Below are positions 12,825 through 23,600 of a DNA stretch of 64,000 nt, one piece after another. The stretch spans positions 50,847,311 to 50,911,310 of the forward strand of contig JAVHZZ010000011.1 of NCBI GenBank assembly GCA_036250195.1, given 5' to 3'. The translations under genes were made by a program, and so were the position numbers. The DNA is from Mixophyes australis. Taxonomy: Eukaryota; Chordata; Amphibia; Anura; Limnodynastidae. The stretch's first letter is position 1. Every line of letters starts with the position of its first letter. The notes beneath the pieces were generated by a model. It was not told the DNA's origin. It did not search any database and saw nothing but the letters and a program-made list of their open reading frames with translations.

Positions 12825-12871
<47 letters not shown>
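12815..12871. repeat. (TA)n microsatellite, right of hAT MITE
   Basis: Starts as atatagatatagat and becomes a pure TA run. It is the right half of the microsatellite split by the MITE. Confidence 0.9.
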
Positions 12872-12873
<2 letters not shown>

Positions 12874-14292
12874 GGTAAGCCGTTTCCTGATAGAAAATGG
12901 CTATTGTAACGTTTGCCCCCAAGCTTTTTCAAGGACATAAGGGAGTTGAAGCATTGGCATTGAGGCCACTTATTCAATATTTCCTACCTTGCCTATTGCC
13001 TTTGCCACTATCAGTGTTCTGCTCAGTAGGACCTTGGAATAGAAAATCTGTATATTGTGCAATAAGAAAAATGTTCTGCATATGTACACAGTCTAAATCA
13101 GTGTTTTTCACATGACCGCAAGCATTTGCCACAAAAAACATCAACTGCTTAGATTTCCCATTGTGCCCAACCAGATGTGATTTGACTAGATCAGATTTTG
13201 ATTAGCAATATCACTGATTAGCTGGTCACACACCTCCAGTTTAGTCAAAAGTGCCATGATCTGTATATGTGTGGCAAGACTTTAGAATCTTTTAGTAATG
13301 GGTTAGTTTTTACAGTAATACAAACTGGTGTCACCTGTTATTTTGTGTGATTGCTTTTATAGTTACACAAACCTGTGTTTGGGATTTTAACGTTTTCATT
13401 GCCAATGATTGCTTATACTGGCAAATTGTTCCAAAAAATACGATTTTTTGACCTGTTAAATTCAGTAAAAAATTGTAATTGTGCATTACAATGTACAGAA
13501 ATATACTTAAATTTGTACCCTGTAGAGGGTTTGTTTCTTTTAATTTAGAGATTCAATGAAACATAATTTTATCAGGGAAGCCCAAAATGCATACAACTGT
13601 ATATAAGAACCACTAATAACATTTACAAATTAAGCTTTTAGAGCCCAAAATATTTAGAGGTGTGATTATGGAAATGTCTTTGATTATAGGAAAGCAATCA
13701 TTTCCTAATATTCTCAGTCATGACACCATGCAAATGTGTTGATGCGTCTAAATGAAAGTCTTGTTATTATAAATTACATTTAAAAGGCCATATCCTCTGG
13801 GTCACCTACTGTCATGGAGCAGTGGAGAGACATTTTTGCTATATTAAATAGTATACGGGTCAGTTAAAAAAAATGTTGGAAACCAACACTTAAGGGGAGC
13901 CTTTATTTTCTAAATAGTAAAAGTAATTGTGAATCTATATCTATAATCATCTCATCATTTGTGCTAAATTGTTTATGACTTGCCAAACCACAAAACTTTG
14001 AAAACATCTGGATTATATTGTACTGAGCAGTGGCGAAAATACCATTGGTGCGGCAGGTACAGTGCACTGGGGCCCATGGAGATAATGGGGCCCACTGCAT
14101 GGCAGACGCAGAGGGTCGGGAGCCCCTGTTCCCTCCACTCCGCCTCCCTGCACCGGGACCCACAGCTTGCTAGTTCCACCTCTGGTACGGAGTCCTTTCA
14201 TTGGATCTCTCTTCTAGTTATATAGTGATTGTGTGAGCTTATGTTTGTTTTAGTTATATATAGTAACACATTTTCTTTATAACTTCCTATAG
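12872..14292 (+). other. Intron between exons d and e, distal part
   Basis: AT-rich, with no exon seen. About 14025-14180 is a GC-rich block beginning agcagtggcgaaaatacca and containing repeated gggcccac words. It resembles an end of a hAT-derived repeat but has no matching right end here. Confidence 0.5.
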
Positions 14293-14369
14293 TGTATCCA
14301 ATGATGACGAGACACCAGCCAACAAAAACTTTGCCACAAACATGGAAATCCTCAAAACAAAGTCTGCTG
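14293..14369 (+). CDS. Unidentified host gene, exon e
   Basis: This 77-bp exon lies between acceptor cttcctatag and consensus donor gtgagt. It enters in phase 1 and leaves in phase 0, so unlike exons a-d it cannot be skipped without shifting the final exon. The peptide begins YPMMTRHQPTKTLPQTW and ends KQSLL; it is basic and Thr/Gln/Lys-rich. Phase matching with the last exon supports both calls. No domain recognised. Confidence 0.7.
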
Positions 14370-16452
14370 GTGAGTTGTGTATACTGGAATTAGACAGGGA
14401 TGTTGTATTACTAGACTAGAGTATTTATGCTAAATAAAATCCACATTGATTTCCTCAGCTTAGATAAGATTTTTGTAAGCTGGAGATGAGTCAACCTGCA
14501 CACAGTGTTATAACAACTGAAGTGTTCTAAAATGGTTCTTGGGTGGGAGAGAAACGTGCCCATTCACAGCTCTTACACATGTCTCTATGGTAAATGTCCA
14601 CTATTTTCGGACGGGAAAATGACCGCTTTCTAATAATGTCTTTCAATAAGAAAGAGGACTCATTTTCAAGGGAAGAGAAAAAGACAAAGAATGTCATAAA
14701 TCCAGTTTTTGAGTCAATACCCTACTTTTTTCAAGCGGAACAGAATGGAGAGAATGTTTTAGAACAGTGGAAGTTATCATATTGTCTAGGATAACACATG
14801 AAATGCTGTCATGTGCTTTAAATTCCACCCATATTAATGTATGTTTAATAATATAGTAAAGGAACATATGATTTTACTTTGCTCAGAAGCACAATAATAT
14901 GTGTAGCCTAAAAAGGTGTATAGCCTGCATTGTATAAAAAGTAGATTTTCTATAGTAGCAATAATGACAGATCCTGATATGTTTTTTTAGCGAAGAATAA
15001 AAGTTAAAAAATAAACACCCTTTATTATTTCTGGGTAAATTTAGGGTGAACACAGCAGTAGGTTTAACACTTGAAAGTTCCATCAATAATCAAATATGTA
15101 AAATAACATAAATAACAACAATGGTTATTCAGATATCATTAATGGCAATACCAATAATAATTACAATGTAACTATATCACTTATACATTACATCTACTTA
15201 AGTTACCCAAAAAATAAAATACTGTTTAATCATTATCCATCTTTATGGGTTAAACAGTGTTGTGTCCACACCTCTCTCTAATTACTGGTCCGACTCCCTC
15301 CAGCTGTCTTTCTATTTTTTTTTATATAATTAACATTTCAATATGTTACCATGACAGTACTGTGAGATTGACATACCCATCCATGTATATTACATTGAAT
15401 ATGACAGTTATATGAAACATTTTAAAAAGAGCTGTATAAAAGGTGGCAAACCATCAAGTTCACTTTATATAAAGTATTCTGTGACAGCAGGATTTAGCAA
15501 TGACTCACAAAACTCATTTTACTTTCTTTCTTTTGCAAATATGTTTATTGATCTCAACTGACTTTTAAGTAATATTATCATATTGATCCTTAATTTGGCA
15601 CAGATTGTTGAAAATATTAAAAGGTGATATTAAAAATCACTTTATTTTACTTGTTTTCTTGTGAAGAGTAACTAATGTCTCATCTTCAGCCTTACACAAC
15701 ATTGTTGTTTCTCTCAGGTGCAAAGAAAAAGCATTTTGGTTTCAATACCATTCAATCTAATTTGTATTATTAATATCATACATTAGATTTAATCAGTGAT
15801 CATTGTTTACCGTTTAGTTGCTTTGTTCAAGTCATATAAAGTATATTTTCATAAAATATATTTCATACAATTTATATTAAAGGTTTAGGTTCACCTTTGC
15901 CAATTTTGTTTATACTTAAAATTGGCAAAGTAGCTAAAATAGTGTGTTTTTTTTAAATATAATCCCTGCCCTATCTTGTATCTAGTAGAGTCTAAGGGCT
16001 ATATTTAGTAAGCTGTGGGTTTGAAAAAGTGGGGATGTTGCCTATAGCAACCAATCAGATTCTAGCTTTCATTTATTTAGTACTTTCTACAAAATGACAG
16101 CTGGAATCTGATTGGTTGCTATAGTCAACATCCCCACTTTTTCAAACCCGCAGCTTAGTAAATCTAGCCCTTAAAGTCTAAGAGGTGGACTTATCCTTTA
16201 AACTTTGATTTAGTGATCCATTAATGAACAGAAATAATTGTTTGTTGCCCTTGTAGTCACCTAATTCCCCAGGTTATGCTATAGTCCAATGACCTTTGTT
16301 AGATTTTGTTTGGAGTTAAACTGCATCTGTAATTTCAATGTTATAATGAATCTATTTAGATTTGACACAAACAAAGAATTCAACTTTATCTGGTGTAGTA
16401 TTCACAAAACAATAGAAGTCGCTAACATTTATGTTATGCTTTTTTCCCACAG
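14370..16452 (+). other. Intron between exons e and f
   Basis: AT-rich intron. A foldback MITE lies at 15996-16170. Nothing else is recognised. Confidence 0.6.
15996..16170. mobile_element. Foldback MITE (caaccaatcagattc family)
   Basis: This 175-bp near-palindrome has left arm gggctatatttagtaagctg and right arm cagcttagtaaatctagccc. Both arms then carry gtttgaaaaagtggggatgttg or its inverse. It is flanked by TAA on the left and TTA on the right. Interior words (tagcaaccaatcagattctag) recur in the MITE at 50265-50440. Confidence 0.75.
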
Positions 16453-16512
16453 ACCCAGCAACGCCCTTTCTATGTGAATAAGGGAAATGGGGCAAGCACT
16501 GAATCCCCATAA
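16453..16512 (+). CDS. Unidentified host gene, terminal coding exon f
   Basis: Acceptor ttttttcccacag precedes 19 codons and a TAA stop (16510-16512). Phase 0 matches exon e. The C-terminal residues are TQQRPFYVNKGNGASTESP. The last residues are not a canonical PDZ ligand. Together the six visible exons give about 164 codons with no internal stop, and this is the gene's C-terminal part. Alternative acceptor phases give different short tails, but only phase 0 agrees with the upstream exon. Identity unknown; a conserved vertebrate gene is likely from the clean exon structure. Confidence 0.7.
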   Translation, partial: TQQRPFYVNKGNGASTESP

Positions 16513-18287
16513 GTCTCTGGAATCAAGAAGGCTTGAAATGCTGTTCTATTACTTACTAAAGCTATGGATATGTGGAATATGTGAGCAGAAAAAGGGTGGG
16601 GAACTCTGCCTAAATCTTTCGCTGCTATTGCAGTGAATGTGTTATAACTGGATTTGTCTGGGAGGAAAAAAAACAGGTTTTATTCTAGCTGACGGCAATA
16701 ACCACTTACTGGAATTCCTGGGTGGGACGGGGCTAGAATAAAACTCCTATCTATGTATCTCAACTTAACCCTTTACTGTGTTGATGTAGAAAGTATTATG
16801 TTGTTAGTTATTATTATAGAAACTGAGATCTGGGTTATCAAGTGGTTGAAAATATTTAAACAGTACAAATCCTAAAATGTCATTGCCTTTAATGTTTTTA
16901 GATACACAACAGATATTCTTGATCTTTTTTCTGCATGGTACAGTTAAACATTTTCAGATACATTTTCATTTGAAACATATTACCCTACTTGGCATGAGAC
17001 CATATAAATTAATTATACTGATTATACTGTACATACCTTTCTTTCTCCTTTATTTTGCTTGTTTTCTTTCCAAATACACATCTTACAATTTGCACAGCAA
17101 CCCTTCAATTTGTCTGGTCTACCCATTAAATAGTAATGTAAACTCTGCAGGCAGCACATGCTTCATTTTCACAGCTTCCTTCCAGTGTAATCTTCACAGC
17201 TAAGAAAATATTCCCTTCTTCCTTTCTTACAGATGCTTTGTGAAATTCTAAAATCAATTTCAGCTAATGCAAGATTTATCGCCTGCATCCTTCAGTGAAA
17301 TAAGCTTTGCTATTTTACCTCACTGCATGCTTCTTTTCCTTTGGCTAAAATACTACATGATATCAATATCATTTTATCCAGTCTTCTCTGGGATTATGAA
17401 TGACAAATTAGAATTGGTCAGTGCCAAATTATTAACTTTACATAGTACTTTAAGGACATATTACTGTCAAATGTCCTGAACCATTTAGCTATGGGATTTT
17501 CTGACTTAAAAGTAACACTATATAAGGCTTTTAATTTTTTTTTTAAATGCCTGTAGTCAGTAACTGTTAGTGAAACCAGAAAGCAGGCAACATGTCTGGG
17601 CAGACATGTTCACGGAATGATAAAGTGCTCCTCTGCGTCATGCTAAATGAGCAAAGATACAACAGTGTTCATTGTTAATAGCTTTTAGTTCACTAAGATA
17701 CCCCATCTTAGCCCTCCAGGAATATAGTGGTATACACCTGGAACGTTAGGCCTGGGGCAGATTGTTTGGAATTTCAGGTAAAATGGAGACATTACTGTTT
17801 TGAGAAAGAACAAAAGAAAACACAAGTGAATAGAGCTCCAACAATCCCACTCCTTCAAGATACTGTGAATGAAAAAAACAGTTGATTACTGGCTTAATAG
17901 AACCTAGCTATGGATAAAGGGGAAAACATCCAGAATTAGTGCAGCCTTTCATTTTTGGAATGTAGCAAATGCTTTAATGGATATTGCAGAATTGCATTAT
18001 TTTGACAGAAAGTGTTGGGATTGAGTGAACTCTGATGTTGAGGGTCAGTGTAAGCATTTGCTATTCTGTGGAACCATTAACATTCCTTCCAGTCCAACTG
18101 GCGAGCCTTAAAAACATTGCCAGGAAAAAAGTGAAGATTACATTGCCTTGTACAGTGGAAGCTTTTTTGTTTTCCTAAATATATTAAAGTTATAAAGAGA
18201 AATATACTATTTCTTTCCATTATCTCTATCAATGTCTCAGTCCGGCTTATAATTATGTTAACACTTCTTTGACCCTATACATATACA

Positions 18288-18290
<3 letters not shown>

Positions 18291-18328
<38 letters not shown>
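18291..18328. repeat. (TA)n microsatellite in 3' UTR
   Basis: A pure TA run of 38 bp, preceded by atacatatacatac. Confidence 0.95.
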
Positions 18329-18330
<2 letters not shown>

Positions 18331-19280
18331 GTCTCCTAATACTCCACACTTGTGCGTGTGGTAGTATTAAGACTTTTTCATTTCTAAAAGCGAGATCTAT
18401 GCTGAGGATGCTAGTATCCCAGGCAGAAAATAATCTATACTCATATATTATTGCAATATTAAAGATGCATAGATCCTACAAGCCCCAGAATTCCTGCTTC
18501 CTCGGACATTACACACGTTATTCTAGAATTATTTTTTTCTTTTGTTATGAGAGATCTTTAGCTCCTATATATCATTGGTGCAAAATAAGCAGATGTTGGG
18601 TAAAACTTAAAGGATTTGTTTTTATGGGTGCTAAGGGTCAGATAAAATATATTGTTTTCTAAATGAGTTGGCAAACTGGCCCATGCTTTTGGATAATTTT
18701 AACATCCAAACAGAAAGAAGTAGGTGCAAAAATCCCACATTTACAAACATATATAAAAATATAACAAAATATTTAATTCTATGAGTAGTAATAGAATTTC
18801 ATTCATATTACAGGTCTTGATAGTGCAACTTAATTTGTTCTACTTTGGTGTTCCACCAATTTCTCTCATTAGCATGCAGTTGTTTTAATGTGTGTAAAAA
18901 ATAACTTCAAATATTGCAATTTATTGAATTTAAAAAATATGTTTGTATTCTATTTAGAATTGTGTTTGATGTTCCACCTCTTTGTGTTAATATATTTAGA
19001 AGGCTTGTAGTCACAGTCTTGATAGGCACCCATAGAAACAGTGACAATCAAGGATTAGAAAAAAAAAAGCCAAAAATAAGGAAGACAAACATCACAATGA
19101 ATATACCAAAATATTTCATGTTTGTATGAGATAAATTGCAACATAAAATTGTGTTTAATTTTACACAGCATTGCAAAAATGTATTCTCATTATAGTTTTT
19201 CTCTACAAAAAATGTTGCCTCTTCATGTCTTATAATAACTCCAGTTTTGCAGGGCTGGTCTATTCAAATTTAAGTTCTAC

Positions 19281-19310
19281 AATAAATAAAGACAACTTTT
19301 TTTGTGTGAT
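19281..19310 (+). promoter_or_regulatory. Poly(A) signal with GU-rich downstream element
   Basis: Overlapping AATAAATAAA is followed within about 20 nt by ttttttgtgtgatttg, then ttttattgtgttttt. Hexamer, spacing and U/GU-rich downstream region match a vertebrate cleavage and polyadenylation site, the best one after the stop codon at 16512. Confidence 0.6.
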
Positions 19311-19479
19311 TTGTTTTATTGTGTTTTTCTGCACCAGCTAATTAATCACCTATATAAAAGTCCCTTATATTTGATTGGTACCATACTTCACTTACTGTAG
19401 TGCAAAATACACAAGTAAAATTCCTGTAATAGTGGAATTTGTATTTTACATTGAAGGATAATATTTACTTTATGATCAG

Positions 19480-20060
19480 TATACACCAATCAGCCACAAC
19501 ATTAAAACCCCTGACAGGTGAAGTGAATAATATTGATTATCTCATTACAATGACATCAGTGAAGGGGTGGGATATACTAGGCAGCAAGTGAACATTCAGT
19601 TCTTGAAGGTGATGTGTTGGCATCAGAAGAAATAATGGGTAGGTGTAAGGATCTGAGAGACATTGATAAGGGCCAAATTTTAATGGCTAGACGGCTGGGT
19701 CAGAGCATCTTGAAAGCGACAGGTCTTGTGTTCCCAGTATGCAGTGGTTAGTACCTACCAAAACTGGTCCAAGGAAGGTCAACCAGTGAACTGGCTACAA
19801 GGTATGTGTGGTGCAAAATTGCTGATTGTGTTAGGGCATTCCTTTCAGAGTGCTGGCTAGAAGCATGAATTCACCTCGCTATGCACCCACATGCGATTGA
19901 AGGATTAATGAAAGTGAATGCAATGGAGCCTTCCTTGGTCTGGGGGTGGCTGCAAAGGATTTTCTCTCTGTAAAAGGATTTGTCTTTACATATCCTTACA
20001 GGTTATGAAAACCAGACCTTGGCTTATACTTTCAGTGGGGTACCATTTATACCTTCCAGG
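19480..20060 (+). mobile_element. Tc1/mariner fragment, broken by sushi element
   Basis: TA followed by acaccaatcagccacaac is a Tc1-type inverted end. An ATG at 19635 starts the conserved N-terminus of a Tc1 transposase helix-turn-helix (MGRCKDLRDIDKGQI, then MARRLGQSI). After about 38 codons it hits a TAG, and further frames show degraded matches such as QNWSKEG. Only the left end is clear. The chromovirus begins at 20061, and I do not recognise the Tc1 right half beyond 25619. It is inactive. Confidence 0.65.
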
Positions 20061-20585
20061 TGTCACGACTGTTAGTGGGTGTATGACTGGTAGAAGGTAC
20101 CTGCTGTTGTTGGCGCAACTCAGAGGAAGGCGCGGAGTCTAACGTGCCCCTGGTATTCACCAGGAACCCCCGCAAGGAAGTATGGACTCCGCTGCAGGGA
20201 CACGCAGGTCGCGGTCCTTCCTAGAGTCCACAGCGAGATACAAGGGGGTGTCAGACAGGCCGGTTCAGCAACGTTCAGGTAGAGGAGGTACAAAAGGGAA
20301 ATCCAGAAGAATGGTGAGGCAAGCCGAGTCGGTAATCTTCAGGGAGCGCGGTACAAAGGCAGAATCCAGATAGGGGTGGTCAAACGGTCCGGGTCAAAAG
20401 GGTCACAGGCAGCACGAGGAAGGTCAGGAACAATATAGCAACTGGTACACAGAAACGCTGGAGGCAGGAAGACCTGATACTCTGGCACTGACTAAAGGAC
20501 AGGAAGGGGTTTAAATAATGAGAGGATCCAATCAGCTTCAGCGCTGAGCGCTGTCATACCTGCCGCCGGGAATACATAGCGTCCC

Positions 20586-20598
20586 GTTGCCTAGCAAC
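20586..20598. promoter_or_regulatory. RFX X-box-like palindrome 1, 3' LTR
   Basis: GTTGCCTAGCAAC matches the X-box consensus GTNRCC-N(0-3)-RGYAAC exactly. It lies in a perfect inverted repeat with 8-bp arms (20583-20590 and 20594-20601). RFX binding is inference from the motif. Confidence 0.5.
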
Positions 20599-20657
20599 GG
20601 GGCGCGTCATACTGCGGGGGAAATAGATGGCAGGGGAATCCGGAAATGACGCGTCTG

Positions 20658-20670
20658 GTTGCCTAGCAAC
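20658..20670. promoter_or_regulatory. RFX X-box-like palindrome 2, 3' LTR
   Basis: A second GTTGCCTAGCAAC lies in a perfect inverted repeat with 13-bp arms (20650-20662 and 20666-20678), 72 bp from the first. Confidence 0.5.
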
Positions 20671-20681
20671 CAGACGCGCGA

Positions 20682-23600
20682 TCACCCAGTCAGGCGGCCG
20701 TGCGGACGGCGCCTGACAGTATACCCTCCTCTTCCTCCTCCTGTTTGAAGGAACTTTTTAAGAATTCTCGGAGCGTGAAGGTCCTGCTTGTCCACCCATG
20801 ATCTCTCCTCTGGGCCAAATCCTCTCCAATGGACCAGAAATTGCTGTTTGCCACGAAGAATGCGAGAGGCCAAGATCCGACTGACTTCGAATTCAGTTCC
20901 ATAAGAGGTTTGTATTGGTGGGGGACGACCAGGAGGTCGATAGAATTTATTGAGTACCAGTGGTCGTAGTAATGAGACATGAAAAGTATTATGACATCTC
21001 AGAGAAGGAGGAAGTTTCAATCTGAAGCATACAGGATTAATGACTTGCATGATGGTGTACGGACCAATAAATCGAGGCGCCATCTTCATAGAAGGAACCT
21101 TTAGTCTTAGGTCCCGGGTGGATAGCCATACCTGGTCTCCCACCTTTAAGAGAGGAGTGGCCCTCCGATGACGATCTGCAAAGATCTTGTGATGCTGAGT
21201 AGCCTTGAGTAAAGCCGTCTTAGTCTTAGCCCAAATGAGAGAAAATTCCCGATAAAGAGTATCTACGGCTGGCACCGATGAAGAGGACACTGGAAAAGGA
21301 TCCGGAAACACAGGGTGACTTCCGTATACAATAAAGAACGGAGAGAATCCGGTAGACTCATGAATGTGTTGATTATGGGAGAACTCCGCCCAAGGAAGGA
21401 ATTGAGACCATTTATTCTGGTTGTCGGAGGTAAAACAGCGGAGGAATGTCTCGAGATCCTGATTGATTCGCTCCGTCTGTCCGTTGGTTTGCGGATGGTA
21501 TCCTGAAGAGAATTTCAATTCTATGTTTACTTTTTTACAAAAGGTTCTCCAAAACTGGGATGTAAATTGGACTCCGCGGTCCGAAATGATCTCCTTCGGG
21601 CACCCATGTAGTCTGAATATCTCCTTGATAAAGATATCCGCCAGACGACTGGCCGTGGGCAGTCCAGTTAGAGGAATAAAATGTGCCATCTTCGAAAATC
21701 GATCAATAACCACCCAGATAGTGGTAAACCCTGCACTGAGGGGTAGGTCTGTGATAAAATCCATGGCCACACTCTCCCAAGGAGCATCGGGGATAGGAAG
21801 TGGACGAAGAAGGCCTGCCGGGACTCTTCTACAAGTCTTGTGTTGAGCACAAGTAGTGCAGGAAGCAATAAATCTCTCAATATCGGCACGTACATTAGGC
21901 CACCAGAAGCGTCGGCAAAGCAGCGATGTAGTCTTCTTTATTCCAGCATGGCCGGCAATGCGGGATGAATGAGCCCACTGCAGGGTCTTGAACCGGAGAT
22001 GGGGTTCCACAAATGACCGGCCTGGAGGAGGAGAGGACGTTTTGGTCCTAGTAAGGGCTACGATATTAGAAGGATCAATAATATGCTGCGGAATCAATGG
22101 TCTTAAACGATCGGAATCGTCAAATGAGCGAGATAATGCATCGGCACGTCCATTCTTGGCTCCTGGGCAGAATGTGAGTTTCATGTCAAATCGAGCAAAG
22201 AAGGATGCCCAGCGGGCTTGCCGAGGATTAAGGCAACGAGCCTCTTGAATGAACACTAGATTCCGATGGTCGGTAAACACAGTAACAGGAAATATAGCTC
22301 CCTCCAACAGATGTCGCCACTCCTCCAGAGCCGCCTTGATGGCCAGTAATTCCTTGTCCCCTATTCCATAATTACATTCGCTTGGAAGAAATCGTCTGGA
22401 GAAAAACCCACACGGGTTGTGTGAACCAGCCGGAGACTCTTGAAAAAGCACCGCCCCAATGCCTACTGAGGATGCATCTACCTCTAGGAAGAAAGGTCGT
22501 TCTTGATCTGGCTGGGACAGAACTGGGGCTGAAGAGAATGCTTTCTTTAATGTTATGAAGGCAGACATGGCCTCCGAAGACCAGACCCTAGGGTTGGCAG
22601 TCTTCCTGGTTAACGCTGTAATGGGGGCTATAATGGTGGAGAATCCCTGAATAAATTGGCGATAATAGTTTGCAAAGCCGATGAACCTTTGAATGGCTTT
22701 AAGGCCTTGTGGCTGAGGCCAGTCCAGAATAGCTGACACCTTGGTGGGATCCATACAAAGACCTTGACTTGACACGATGAAACCAAGAAAAGATACCTGA
22801 CTAATCTCAAACACACATTTCTCCAGCTTGCAATAGAGGTGGTGTCTCCGAAGTCTACGTAAGACCTCCTTTACTTGTTCCCGATGAGTCTTCAGATCTT
22901 TAGAAAATATTAATATATCGTCTAGATATACTACCACAGAAGTGTATAACAGGTCATGAAAGATATCGTTAACGAAGGTTTGGAAAATGGCTGGGGCGTT
23001 GCAGAGGCCGAAGGGCATCACCAGGTACTCGAAATGTCCATCTCTGGTGTTAAAGGCCGTTTTCCATTCGTCTCCTTCCTTGATGCGAATTAAATTATAA
23101 ACCCCACGGAGATCTAATTTGGAAAAGATTTGAGATCCACTGAGTTTGTCAAAGAGGTCGGAGATGAGAGGTAGTGGATATCGATTTTTGACAGTGATGC
23201 GGTTGAGAGGACGATAATCAATACAAGGCCGAAGAGACCCATCCTTCTTCTTAACAAAAAAAAACCCTGCACCCGCTGGGGAAGTAGATTTGCGGATAAA
23301 TCCCCGTCTCAGGTTTTCTGAAATATATTGAGACATGGCTGACGTCTCTGGACGAGATAAAGGGTAGGTCCGCCCTTTGGGGATGGGTTGGTCAGGAGAT
23401 AAAACAATAGCGCAATCCCAGGGACGATGAGGAGGCAAGATCTCCGCTTCCACTTTACTGAATACATCCTGGAATTCCATATAGGCCTCAGGAAGGTGGG
23501 TTAGCTCGGACTGAGCCATTACTAGACATTTAGGAGGCAAAACTCTAGACAGACATTCGAAGCGACATCCCTCACCCCATGACATAACTTGAGCGTGGTC

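Larger units (their letters stand above)
16513..19310 (+). other. Probable 3' UTR of the host gene
   Basis: AT-rich sequence follows the stop without a convincing new exon, and it reaches a strong poly(A) signal at 19281-19290 followed by a U/GU-rich element. If the transcript ends there, the 3' UTR is about 2.8 kb. A TA microsatellite sits at 18291-18328. Earlier poly(A) sites are possible. RNA data would be needed to set the end. Confidence 0.5.
20061..20718 (-). repeat. 3' LTR of the sushi element
   Basis: 658 bp, identical by eye to 24957-25614. The pol reading frame runs 37 nt into it, with its stop at 20682-20684. It contains two long palindromes centred on GTTGCCTAGCAAC (20586-20598 and 20658-20670). 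Confidence 0.93.

Noticed and set aside
12507..12977. 156-codon - strand frame
   Set aside because: Runs through TA repeats (Tyr-Ile) and a hairpin MITE; artefact.
16289..16477. + strand frame ending PSNALSM across the exon f acceptor
   Set aside because: It reads through intron and uses a phase that does not agree with exon e; phase 0 gives the supported C-terminus.
20182..20373. 63-codon frame repeated exactly at 25078-25269
   Set aside because: It is the two identical LTRs; no evidence that the LTR encodes this peptide.
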